In this document: positions 43,111 to 51,390 of the stretch, piece by piece
Layout of the letters: each line of letters begins with the position of its first letter
Position numbering within the stretch: the stretch's first letter is position 1
Assembly: GCF_004212635.1 (NCBI RefSeq)
Contig: NZ_PSRT01000009.1
Location: 35,671 to 99,670, forward strand
DNA length: 64,000 nucleotides
Reading direction: 5' to 3'
DNA from: Bradyrhizobium genosp. SA-3
Lineage (GTDB): Bacteria > Pseudomonadota > Alphaproteobacteria > Rhizobiales > Xanthobacteraceae
Program-made: the position numbers and the translations under genes
The notes under the pieces: model-generated
Database searches by the model: none
Seen by the model: the letters and a program-made list of their open reading frames with translations, nothing else
What the model was told of the DNA's origin: nothing

Positions 43111-43639
43111 GACTTCGCTCCCACTGAACGTGTTGCGTGCATCGCGTGTCACCTTCCATGGTAGACTAGAGATTTGCTGCCTCGGGTCCATCCGGAAGCG
43201 CCGCCCCACCCGCACTTGAGGGAAAGGAGCCGCCTCCGTCGCACAGGCGTCGGCCGGCGCTTTGCCCCGGCGCGCGCGGCAGTGCCCTCAGAACTCTCGT
43301 GGGAATGCTGGGGAATTCGGCCAAGATGTAGACAAAGCGGCAGAGTGGGAGAATGAAAGAGGCACTCGGAGAGCATGAAGCATCGCGACCCGAAGGAGCA
43401 GCGGTCCGATTGCAGCGACGAGACCGGTTCAATAGCGGCACCCAAGAACGGGCAGCGATAGCGGTCGCCGCAGGCGGGCACCATTCCCGGGCGCCCCGGG
43501 CGACGAGTTCCTCAGTCCTTGCGCGAGGGATCGAAGCCGGATGGCCGAGACGCGAAGCGGCTCGGTTCACGAGAGCCCGCTGCGCAGCAGCCGCACGCGC
43601 GCAAACGGAGCAACTCCGCCTAGATTAAACCCAGCGGAT
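43111..43639. other. Gene-free stretch with a full interspersed repeat
   Basis: Apart from the repeat at 43,361-43,606 I see no gene. A piece at 43,170-43,290 is GC-rich and without coding signals. Confidence 0.6.
43361..43606 (+). repeat. Composite interspersed repeat, second full copy
   Basis: It matches the copy at 33,294-33,540 over nearly the whole length (GCAGCGACGAGACCGGTTCA, AATAGCGGCACCC, GGCTCGGTTCACGAGAGCCC), with scattered changes and no large gaps. Confidence 0.8.
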
Positions 43640-43822
43640 CTAGATTTCCTCGCGCGCATGCGTCTGCGCATCATAGATTCTGATCTGAAGCATGGGAAAG
43701 CGCCTCTTGAGTTCTTCTCCACCTGCTCTGGCGCCGTCTCTGGTCGCAAATTCGGCTTTGAGTCGGCCGTCCACTTCAAGCCCATAACCAGAAGCCGGCA
43801 GTTCACGCGTGGCTGCAACCAT
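43640..43822 (-). CDS. Small hypothetical protein next to a repeat
   Basis: The 60-residue frame (MVAATRELPASGYGLEVDGR, LKAEFATRDGARAGGEELKR, RFPMLQIRIYDAQT) looks like a small rhizobial protein with a GYxLEVDGRxKAEF start. Function unknown. A relative, without a clear start, is readable at about 34,330-34,450. In both places the right half of the interspersed repeat lies just downstream, so the two were probably copied together. Confidence 0.55.
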   Translation of the reverse strand: MVAATRELPASGYGLEVDGRLKAEFATRDGARAGGEELKRRFPMLQIRIYDAQTHAREEI

Positions 43823-44107
43823 TTCATTCCCATTGGTGAGGTAATTGGGAATGATTGGTAGCGTGAGTCGCCCAGACCACGCTAGAGCCACCTACGCAGC
43901 AGTGACGATCGGTCATCGCACGTTGTGGATCGATGCTCGCCGCGGAGCCCATCAAGGATGGGCATTTGCATCGGCTTATTTCCGTCGGATCGTTAGCTGC
44001 GAGACGTGCACCGGGCGAAGAGCTATCCACAGGCTCCGATGCCTCGCACGATCGCATCCGATAGAGTGCACTCAGGCGCGAACGGAGCGCGGTTTCATCT
44101 AGTGGCC
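43823..44107. other. Spacer before the exonuclease gene
   Basis: No supported gene. It would hold the promoter of the rightward exonuclease gene; I do not see a convincing promoter motif. Confidence 0.4.
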
Positions 44108-45007
44108 ATGAACATGACCGATCCCCTGACCCTGTCCGAAATGGCGGCTGTGCTCGAGCAATCGCCGGACTATCGCGTCTTGCGCCGGCTCATTCCGCGA
44201 TCAGAATTCGCTACGAGCAACGGTGAAGCAGTCAAGACCGCTCTCCTGCTGGATGTCGAAACAACCGGCCTGAATCCGGCCCGCGATCAGATCATCGAGC
44301 TCGGAATGGTCAAGTTCGCCTACCTGCCGGACGGCCGGACTACCCGAGTTCTCGATACCTTCAGCTGCTTCAACCAGCCGTCGGTGCCCATCCCCGCGGA
44401 GGTTACGGCTCTCACGGGGATTACCGACGAGATGGTCGATGGCCACAGCCTTGACCCGGATCGCGTTGCCGCCTTCGCGGCGGATGCTGTTGTCGTCATT
44501 GCCCACAATGCCGCTTTCGATCGCAAGTTCATCGAGCGCTACTGTCCGTCGTTTGAATATCGAGCGTGGGCGTGCTCGGTTAGCGAGATTGAATGGCGCA
44601 ACCATGGTTTCGAAGGCTCACGACTGCCCTATCTGCTGATGAAGGCGGGCCTGTTTCATGAGGCTCATCGCGCCGTCGATGACTGCCTCGCGCTCCTCGA
44701 GATTCTAGCCCTGCAGCTCCCCCATCACAATCGGACTGTTCTTTCCGTGCTACTGGAACGCGCGCGGCGCAAGACCATTAGGATCTGGGCCGAGCATTCG
44801 CCGTTCGAGCTGAAGGATGAACTCAAGCGACGCGGATATCGCTGGAGTGACGGCGCCGATGGACGGCCAAAGTCATGGTACATCGATGTCGATGACGGCG
44901 ATCAAAACGCGGAAATCGAGTTCTTGCAAAAGACGATCTATCAGCGGGAGCTTGAACCGCGCATTCAGAGCCTGACTGCATTCAATCGCTTTTCCGTCAG
45001 GGTCTAG
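44108..45007 (+). CDS. DnaQ-family 3'-5' exonuclease
   Basis: The 299-residue protein has a DEDDh exonuclease domain: LLLDVETTGLNP (Asp49, Glu51), IPAEVTALTGITDEMVDGH, IAHNAAFDRKFIE (Asp138) and HRAVDDCLAL (His187, Asp192). After residue 215 a small domain reads ELKRRGYRWSDGADGRPKSW, seen in some phage- and plasmid-borne relatives. Such enzymes proofread or degrade DNA or RNA ends. It stands just left of the defence island and could belong to it, but it may equally be a repair gene. Confidence 0.88.
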   Translation: MNMTDPLTLSEMAAVLEQSPDYRVLRRLIPRSEFATSNGEAVKTALLLDVETTGLNPARDQIIELGMVKFAYLPDGRTTRVLDTFSCFNQPSVPIPAEVTALTGITDEMVDGHSLDPDRVAAFAADAVVVIAHNAAFDRKFIERYCPSFEYRAWACSVSEIEWRNHGFEGSRLPYLLMKAGLFHEAHRAVDDCLALLEILALQLPHHNRTVLSVLLERARRKTIRIWAEHSPFELKDELKRRGYRWSDGADGRPKSWYIDVDDGDQNAEIEFLQKTIYQRELEPRIQSLTAFNRFSVRV

Positions 45008-45182
45008 TGGGGCGCGGTGCTGCTCGATGCCGAAATCTCTACGAGATCGGCAACAGGTATTGAGGGGATTGTAGGCACAACGCCGGATCAAACGCCTGCG
45101 TTGTGCCTATTCATCCGAAGGCGATTGTTCGGTCAGAGACGCCCACCGATCGTCGGGATCCCGATTTCGATTGATGTCCCTT

Positions 45183-46505
45183 CTACAGTTCATGTAGGCA
45201 TTGGGGCGACATTCCAAGTGCGAAGAGATGCGATCGCAGATCGGCCTTCTTCAGCAATTGGCGCAGCGGCAGGCAATCAGGATAGTACCGGACGAGTGTA
45301 GCCTTAACCTCGTCAAGATTCACAATGTGCCGATCCCAGCTTATGGGTACCACGGCGAGTGCGTCTCCCTCGGGAAGTTCGTGATAGTAGAGATCGAAAA
45401 ACACGTCATCCGAAAGCTCGTCGCGCTTATATTCACACTGGACCCAGTTATCGAGCTCGCAGCGGATCGCGTCGACGCGTCGGTGAACTCCTGCGCGTGC
45501 TCTCGTCCCAATCAGGATCGACTTCAGCAGTCGCCCGACCAGTTTGTGCCCCTCAATCGGCATGCGCGTCTTCGGCCGGCGCTGCGCTCCCGAAAGAAAC
45601 ATGCTATATGGGACCGAGTTGTTGGAGCCGCGCCGCTCGCCAGCTGTTTTGACCTCGCGCGCCTTGGCCTCGATCTCCGCCGCCTGCCCCGGGCTGACGA
45701 AGGCCGGCACGATCGGCTTCGACTCGCCATCCCAGGCCGACGCCACGATGGGAGCCGGTGCGTCCGCCAATCGCGAGATAATCGGCTCCAGCAGATACCC
45801 CTTGGACATATCGGCCAAGAGAGAGAGCGATGTCCCGCCGTCAGGGCGATACATTCCCTTCCACGGCGAAATCGCGACCACCCAACCGTGTCGGTCAGCC
45901 CATTCCTTCTGCTCGCGAGTGATGCGCTGGGCGTAAGGCTCATTGGTGCGGATGAAGGTCTTCGCTGCGGGGTCGAACCACGCTGCATCGTGATCGGAGC
46001 CCGGCATCCGATGCTGGACTTGTCCTCTGGGGAAAGATCGTTTCGCCTTTGACGGGACCAATCGGGCCGCCTCAATAAACTGAATAGTCCTGGCGGCCTC
46101 GCACGCAGCCTCCCGCGCCGCCTCCTGCGACGACGCGGTATATGTGTCTGCGAGATGATCAGGACCTTCTCGGCGCATCGTACCCAGCCCCCGCGATGCT
46201 TTGTATTGCGCCGGCTTAACAAGCGCGTCCAGAGGTCTGCCGAGCGGCATTTTCAGGATCTCACAGCCCGTAACCTTGGTCGTACGATCCCGCCAAAGAA
46301 CGGAGATGTACAGTTCGGCCGACGGCCCGGGGGCTGCGAGGCCGTCTCCAAGTTTGCGCCGTGCGTGCTTGTAATTTTCGAAGCCGGCCGCCTTTGATGC
46401 CTTGTCCAAGGCGACAGCATGCTGAATGCCGTCAGACTTCTTGAATCGCTTGGCGAGCTGCTTGATGCCCTCAATAGAGGACGGACGAATGTGATCGTTC
46501 GACAC
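45183..46505 (-). CDS. DUF5623-like protein
   Basis: The 440-residue protein, from GTG at 46,505 (GGGAGACC upstream), starts VSNDHIRPSSIEGIKQLAKR and FKKSDGIQHAVALDKASKAA, GFENYKHARRKL. I recall this opening from DUF5623 proteins, but I am not certain. A second region reads MPGSDHDAAWFDPAAKTFIR and WADRHGWVVAISPWKGMYRP. The end has FFDLYYHELPEGDALAVVPI. No catalytic motif is evident. It is transcribed away from the Gabija-like pair, with a 296-base gap. The long frame upstream of the GTG is not supported. Confidence 0.6.
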   Translation of the reverse strand: MSNDHIRPSSIEGIKQLAKRFKKSDGIQHAVALDKASKAAGFENYKHARRKLGDGLAAPGPSAELYISVLWRDRTTKVTGCEILKMPLGRPLDALVKPAQYKASRGLGTMRREGPDHLADTYTASSQEAAREAACEAARTIQFIEAARLVPSKAKRSFPRGQVQHRMPGSDHDAAWFDPAAKTFIRTNEPYAQRITREQKEWADRHGWVVAISPWKGMYRPDGGTSLSLLADMSKGYLLEPIISRLADAPAPIVASAWDGESKPIVPAFVSPGQAAEIEAKAREVKTAGERRGSNNSVPYSMFLSGAQRRPKTRMPIEGHKLVGRLLKSILIGTRARAGVHRRVDAIRCELDNWVQCEYKRDELSDDVFFDLYYHELPEGDALAVVPISWDRHIVNLDEVKATLVRYYPDCLPLRQLLKKADLRSHLFALGMSPQCLHEL

Positions 46506-46801
46506 GTCAGGTCTCCCGGCCCTTAGCGAAGCGTCGCCCGTCAACCACCTCTCGAGCCCGACATGACATGGCGGGAACGATTGATCTGGACAGCGCCTCA
46601 ACGGCTTCGCTACGACGGGCGGCAGGCTCCTGCCGGGAGCCGACTCGAAAGATACCACGACCGAGACCTTCGGGAAAGGATGCACCCAGGATCTGGGAGG
46701 ACCACAGGTTGCGCTACTGTATTACCTCTCCTGGAGGGACCTGAGATCGTGGCAGCGTCAAACTGAGGGATAGGTTGTGCGGCTCGGCCTGGGGGGAATG
46801 A
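46506..46801. other. Divergent promoter region between the DUF5623-like and gajA-like genes
   Basis: The 296 bases probably carry promoters for both genes. I see no gene and no clear operator. Confidence 0.45.
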
Positions 46802-48532
46802 ATGCGTATCGTCTACTTGGAAGTAGAAAATTTCCGCGGCATCAAAACGTTGAAATGGGCACCGTCCCCCGGCATGAATTGTCTCATTGGCCCCGGGGAT
46901 TCGACCAAGACCACCGTGCTGGACGCGATCGAGCTGTGCCTCAATCCCAGGTCCTACATTTTTGCTGACGACTGCGATTTCTTCGATCTCGACATAAAGG
47001 CGCCGATCCGGATCACCGTAACGCTTTCTGACCTGCCACCGCACTTCAAGGCCGAAGATCGATATGGGCTCCACCTCCGCGGCTGGGATGCCTCGGCCCA
47101 AAAAATCATCGATGAGCCGGGAACAGGCTTGGAGGAAGTGCTCTCGATCAACGTCGTTATCGATCAGACCCTGGAGGCCCGGTGGTCGATACATAATGAC
47201 AGAATCGACGCGCTCGACAGCGATCCACCGACGGTCCGGTTCAAGGACGCCAAGCAGCTCGCGACGAACCGCCTCGGTCCCTACGCAGAACGACACCTAG
47301 GTTGGGGTCGGACCTCGGTGCTTACTCGCATCGGCGAGGCAGGCGATGGCTTCAGCCTGCAACTCGCGGAAGCGGCACGTGCCGCCCGTTCCTCCTTCAA
47401 AGCCGGCGACCGGAATGTCTTCAAGAGCGCAGTCGATCGAGCGAAGGAGCTGAGCAAGCTCTTCGCAGTCCCGGTGCGGGGCAAGTTTACGGCGGAGCTC
47501 GACGTACAGGGTGTCAGCATCACTTCAGGTGGCATCTCACTTCATGATGGCGATTTGCCATTGCGCAGGCTCGGCACAGGCTCCGCACGTCTCCTTGTAT
47601 CCGCTCTGCAGCACGACGCCGGTCCTCCGCATGTTGCGATCATCGATGAGATCGAGCACGGCCTCGAGCCGCATCGTATCGCTCGCCTACTGAGATACCT
47701 CAAGGCGCCCAAAGCCGCCCCCGACGCGGCACAGCCTCAGATATTTGCAACGACACATTCTCCGGTCGTGATCCGCGAGCTGACTGCGGCCGATATCTTT
47801 TCAGTCCGGTCCGTTGCCGGCATCACGACCGTTAAATCCGTTTTTGCCTTTGCAAGGGATTCCGACACAGCACAACGCCATCTCCGAGGAAATCCCGAGG
47901 CATTCCTCGCCCGTAAGATCTTGGTTGGCGAAGGTCGTACAGAACAAGGACTCGCCCGTGGCTTGGATGAATGGTGGCAAGCATCCGGCAAGGACCCTTT
48001 TGCCTTGCAAGCGACGGTCGCAATCGATGGGGGAGGCAAGGACAATGCGCCCCTTGTCGCCGAACATTTGCGCGATCTTGGCTATAAGGTCTGGCTTCTC
48101 TTGGATTCCGACGAAGAACCGAATGCGACAGATCTGGAACGCGCCAAGGCGAAAGGCGTGGTTGTTCACCAATGGCCTGACACGTGCTCGACGGAAGAAC
48201 GCCTGTTTCTCGACCTTCCCTGGGCGTGTATACGCTCGATGATCGCACTCGCCATTGAATTCAGCAGCATGGAGAGCGTGAGAGCCGTCATCGACAACGC
48301 CCTATCCGCAGCTGGGCTTCCTACTGCCACAGCAGTCAGACTCGGCCGTGACCGCGATACCGCGCAGGTCCGGCGCATCCTCGGCAAGGTCGCGAACAAC
48401 AAGAAATGGTTCAAAACCATCGAGCGCGGCGAACGGCTGGCCGCGCTGATCGGGCCTCATCTGGGCGCTATTTCCGACAAACCTCTCAGCGCAGGTATTG
48501 CCGCAATGAGGGAGTGGGTCGATGGCAGTTGA
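46802..48532 (+). CDS. gajA: OLD-family ATPase/Toprim nuclease, GajA-like (Gabija)
   Basis: In Gabija, GajA is an ATP-sensing nuclease that cuts DNA during phage infection. The 576-residue protein has the ABC-type ATPase (Walker A GPGDSTKT at 30-37, signature RRLGTGSARLL near 255-265, Walker B VAIIDEIEHGLEP, H-loop ATTHSPVV at 317-324). The Toprim half follows, with VGEGRTEQGL (Glu377) and LLDSDEEPN (Asp435, Asp437). The size is close to known GajA. In Walker A, Thr35 replaces the usual Gly before Lys. The UvrD-like gene overlaps by 11 bases. Other OLD-plus-helicase pairs exist, so the name is provisional. Confidence 0.75.
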   Translation: MRIVYLEVENFRGIKTLKWAPSPGMNCLIGPGDSTKTTVLDAIELCLNPRSYIFADDCDFFDLDIKAPIRITVTLSDLPPHFKAEDRYGLHLRGWDASAQKIIDEPGTGLEEVLSINVVIDQTLEARWSIHNDRIDALDSDPPTVRFKDAKQLATNRLGPYAERHLGWGRTSVLTRIGEAGDGFSLQLAEAARAARSSFKAGDRNVFKSAVDRAKELSKLFAVPVRGKFTAELDVQGVSITSGGISLHDGDLPLRRLGTGSARLLVSALQHDAGPPHVAIIDEIEHGLEPHRIARLLRYLKAPKAAPDAAQPQIFATTHSPVVIRELTAADIFSVRSVAGITTVKSVFAFARDSDTAQRHLRGNPEAFLARKILVGEGRTEQGLARGLDEWWQASGKDPFALQATVAIDGGGKDNAPLVAEHLRDLGYKVWLLLDSDEEPNATDLERAKAKGVVVHQWPDTCSTEERLFLDLPWACIRSMIALAIEFSSMESVRAVIDNALSAAGLPTATAVRLGRDRDTAQVRRILGKVANNKKWFKTIERGERLAALIGPHLGAISDKPLSAGIAAMREWVDGS

Positions 48533-49976
48533 TGACGATATTGCCCGGCTCGCCAATAGCATCCGCCGTGGCAGCATTGTCGCTGCCGCTGGATGCGGAA
48601 AAACGGAACAGATCGCACTCGCAGTCGGAAGCTCCGATGGGCGCCGGCTGATCCTCACGCACACACATGCCGGCGTCGATGCCTTGACCAGACGCCTGCG
48701 CAAGCACCAAGTTCCGACCGCAAAGTACCGCATCGACACCATTGCCGGCTGGTGCTTGCGATTTGCGGCATCCTTTCCACAACGTTCGGGGTTCGCTGGG
48801 TTTGTGCCGACTACAAGCGCCCACTGGGACGATGTCTACCATGCCGGCGCGCGCCTGCTCGATAGCGGCGCAGTCGATGGCGTCCTGCTCGCATCCTATA
48901 GAGGATGCTTCGTCGACGAATATCAAGACTGCACCAAACAGCAGCATCAAGTTATTTCACGGCTCGCCAACCTTCTGCCGACTTGCGTGTTCGGCGATCC
49001 ATTGCAAGCGATCTTCGATTTCGGAGATCAGCAACCGGTCGACTGGGATAGCGACATATTCCCCCTGTTTGAGCATTCGGCCGAACTTCTGACACCATGG
49101 CGCTGGAAGAACGCGGAAAATCTAGAATTGGCCGAGTGGCTGCAGGGCGTCCGTACCGCCCTTGAGAACGGCAACGATCTCGACCTGCGATCAAGACCAC
49201 AATGTGTAACTTGGACTTCTCTGCCCGCGGCATCTCAACGCCGTCAGAGAGCCATCGTCGGCGAATGTCTCGCTTCCATGCGCGACCCCGTGCAAGGCAG
49301 CCTGATCGTCATCGGCGACAGCACAAGCGAGAACCGGCGTTCCGCACTGGCACAAAAACTCGCCAAGCAGGGCTTTAGCAGCCTCGAAGCAATCAGTTGC
49401 AAGACCCTCTACGCCGCCGCCAACACGATCGATCGGACGACCGGGTTGGCCCGAGCAAAAGCAATCGTGGACTTCGCGTCAAAATGCCTGACGGGCCTCG
49501 AAAGGGCGGAGTTCCTCAAAGCGCTCGGAGCCCGCCAGCAGGGTCGGCGCCTCGGACAGGCCAAGTTCGGTTCGCTATTCCCGCTCAGCGACGCCGTGAT
49601 CTCCAGCGGTTCGGAATCGAGCATTCTTGCCCTTCTGCAAACTCTCCACGACAGACCCGGCGTTTATCTGTATCGTCGTGAGATGTTCTACGCGATGCGG
49701 TCAGCCTTGCAATTGAAGGCGACGCGCCAACTTGCCACGCTGAGTATCGCGATTTGGGAAGTTCAAAATCGAATGAGGCATGCGGGGCGCCGCCTCGGCG
49801 ACCGAAGCATCGGCAGCACGCTCCTGGTGAAGGGTCTGGAGTTTGAACGAGCGATCATTATCGCAGAGGATTCGATGACGAGGAAGGATTGGTACGTCGC
49901 GCTGACCCGGGCGACGACGAGCATTCGGATCATCTCCCCGGCGGAGCGATTCCTGCCGTCTCGAGATCAAGCATAA
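48522..49976 (+). CDS. gajB: UvrD-like helicase, GajB-like (Gabija)
   Basis: The 484-residue protein is a short superfamily 1 helicase: Walker A AAAGCGKT at 21-28, ILTHTHAGVDAL, VDEYQDCTKQQ at 131-141 (motif II), GDPLQAIF at 158-165 (motif III), GSTLLVKGLEFERAII (motif V) and YVALTRATTSIRI (motif VI). It lacks the large inserts of UvrD/Rep, as GajB does. In Gabija, GajB senses DNA ends made by GajA. The gene starts inside the end of the gajA-like gene, so the two are coupled. Confidence 0.75.
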   Translation: MAVDDDIARLANSIRRGSIVAAAGCGKTEQIALAVGSSDGRRLILTHTHAGVDALTRRLRKHQVPTAKYRIDTIAGWCLRFAASFPQRSGFAGFVPTTSAHWDDVYHAGARLLDSGAVDGVLLASYRGCFVDEYQDCTKQQHQVISRLANLLPTCVFGDPLQAIFDFGDQQPVDWDSDIFPLFEHSAELLTPWRWKNAENLELAEWLQGVRTALENGNDLDLRSRPQCVTWTSLPAASQRRQRAIVGECLASMRDPVQGSLIVIGDSTSENRRSALAQKLAKQGFSSLEAISCKTLYAAANTIDRTTGLARAKAIVDFASKCLTGLERAEFLKALGARQQGRRLGQAKFGSLFPLSDAVISSGSESSILALLQTLHDRPGVYLYRREMFYAMRSALQLKATRQLATLSIAIWEVQNRMRHAGRRLGDRSIGSTLLVKGLEFERAIIIAEDSMTRKDWYVALTRATTSIRIISPAERFLPSRDQA

Positions 49977-50107
49977 CAAAGCCGCGCTCTATAAGCAGGT
50001 CGGCGACCGGAGAAGATCTATCGATGTATGTTTTGCACATAGGTTGAGTCTCGTCTCCGTACGTGCTCAGGAGTTTCGGCATACGGACCTTAGTGAAGGC
50101 AGAGCCA

Positions 50108-51073
50108 TCAGGACGGTTGCCCCTCCCTCTGGGCAGCGGCGATGGATTGGAATGCTTCGTGGATGTCACGAGATCGCCTCGGAAAAAAGGCCCTCATTTC
50201 TCCGTCTTCCAGCGGATACTTTTTCAAATTGAAAGTCCCGTGGAGTTCGCGCATTTCATAGAAACGAACAGGCCGTCGTCTGCCATCCAGCGCCGTGACG
50301 ATAGCGTACTTCACAGCCTCCTTGCAGCGCATTCCGAAAATCACCTCTTCGAGCTCCAGTAGGGAACGCTGCACCCCGCGCGGTCCAATCAAACGCCATT
50401 CCTGCTCGTATCGCCAGCTCGTCGCCTTTCGCAACAGAACGGCCTCGTCGACCTGACGACGGGCGTCCTTGTCGCCGTCGAGCATAGCCAGGACTTTGCT
50501 GGCATCGACGAGTCGCGTGCCGCCGTACTGAACCTTATGGAGATCATCGAGCGCATCAGGCGGCACCGAGTAGCCGATGCAGACGCCGTGATGCTGATCG
50601 CCATAGTGGCTCCACATCAACGGGCAGGTAGCGCGCTGACCCAAAGATACAATGCCCTTGTCATATTGCAGCAGCAGCTCCTTCTCCAGATAGTTGCCGA
50701 GCAGAAACTGAAGAGGGTCGTCTATTTCATAGCTTGGGTCGGTCGCGTTGTAGCTTATTTCCGAGATGACCTGATCGGCCTGTAAGCGGCTAAGTCGATC
50801 GATATGATCCAGGGTTTTCGGACCTTTGTACCTGATTGTCTGGGCCGCGGCTGTCATCTCCGCGCTCAAACGCCGCTCGACGAGCTGGCGTAGTGCGCGC
50901 TCGAGATCCGAGGCAGGAAGATCGGTGTTGAGCGAGGGCCGCGTGTCGAGCGGATCATTGAACGTGCTCGGATCGGCATAAAATAGATTGTCCGCAATGA
51001 TCATATCGAGTGTGAGATTGTTGAACGCGCGGTACTTGAACAGCCGCCTCGGAATGCTTCGCTTTTCTGCCAT
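50108..51073 (-). CDS. DUF2971 protein
   Basis: The 321-residue protein starts MAEKRSIPRRLFKYRAFNNL and carries the DUF2971 motifs: LFYADPSTFNDPLD, CPLMWSHYGDQHHGVCIGYS, VQYGGTRLVDASK and SWRYEQEWRLIGP. The family is widespread and unassigned; members often occur in defence islands. GAGGAA lies 4 bases before the ATG. It faces the end of the Gabija-like pair and diverges from the large STAND gene, so it might belong to either or stand alone. Confidence 0.8.
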   Translation of the reverse strand: MAEKRSIPRRLFKYRAFNNLTLDMIIADNLFYADPSTFNDPLDTRPSLNTDLPASDLERALRQLVERRLSAEMTAAAQTIRYKGPKTLDHIDRLSRLQADQVISEISYNATDPSYEIDDPLQFLLGNYLEKELLLQYDKGIVSLGQRATCPLMWSHYGDQHHGVCIGYSVPPDALDDLHKVQYGGTRLVDASKVLAMLDGDKDARRQVDEAVLLRKATSWRYEQEWRLIGPRGVQRSLLELEEVIFGMRCKEAVKYAIVTALDGRRRPVRFYEMRELHGTFNLKKYPLEDGEMRAFFPRRSRDIHEAFQSIAAAQREGQPS

Positions 51074-51390
51074 TGCTTCCTCTTGAGCCACGATTCGGGT
51101 TCGCGGGTTTTGGGTACGAATCGGATAAGTAGCAACACGGTGGGTTTCGACGTAGCACTGCGCAAGGCGGTTCGTATGGGCCAGCGCCCAGTCGCAGGAG
51201 GCATCTATCCGCAGCAAGATGTCGGTTGAGATGGAGCCTTTGCCACTCTTTCCTAACATCGGCAGGTATCCAATCGTGGGCTGAATACAGGCGAATCTAG
51301 TATTGTTACGCGATCTTGGGACATGCGCCCAGAACACTATGCGTACCCTCAATTTTACGTCCCCATCAATCCAGCAATCGAGGCGCCCAA
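51074..51390. other. Divergent intergenic region before the STAND nuclease gene
   Basis: The 317 bases separate two divergent genes and probably contain both promoters. Frames run into it from both sides but show no family features. Confidence 0.45.
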
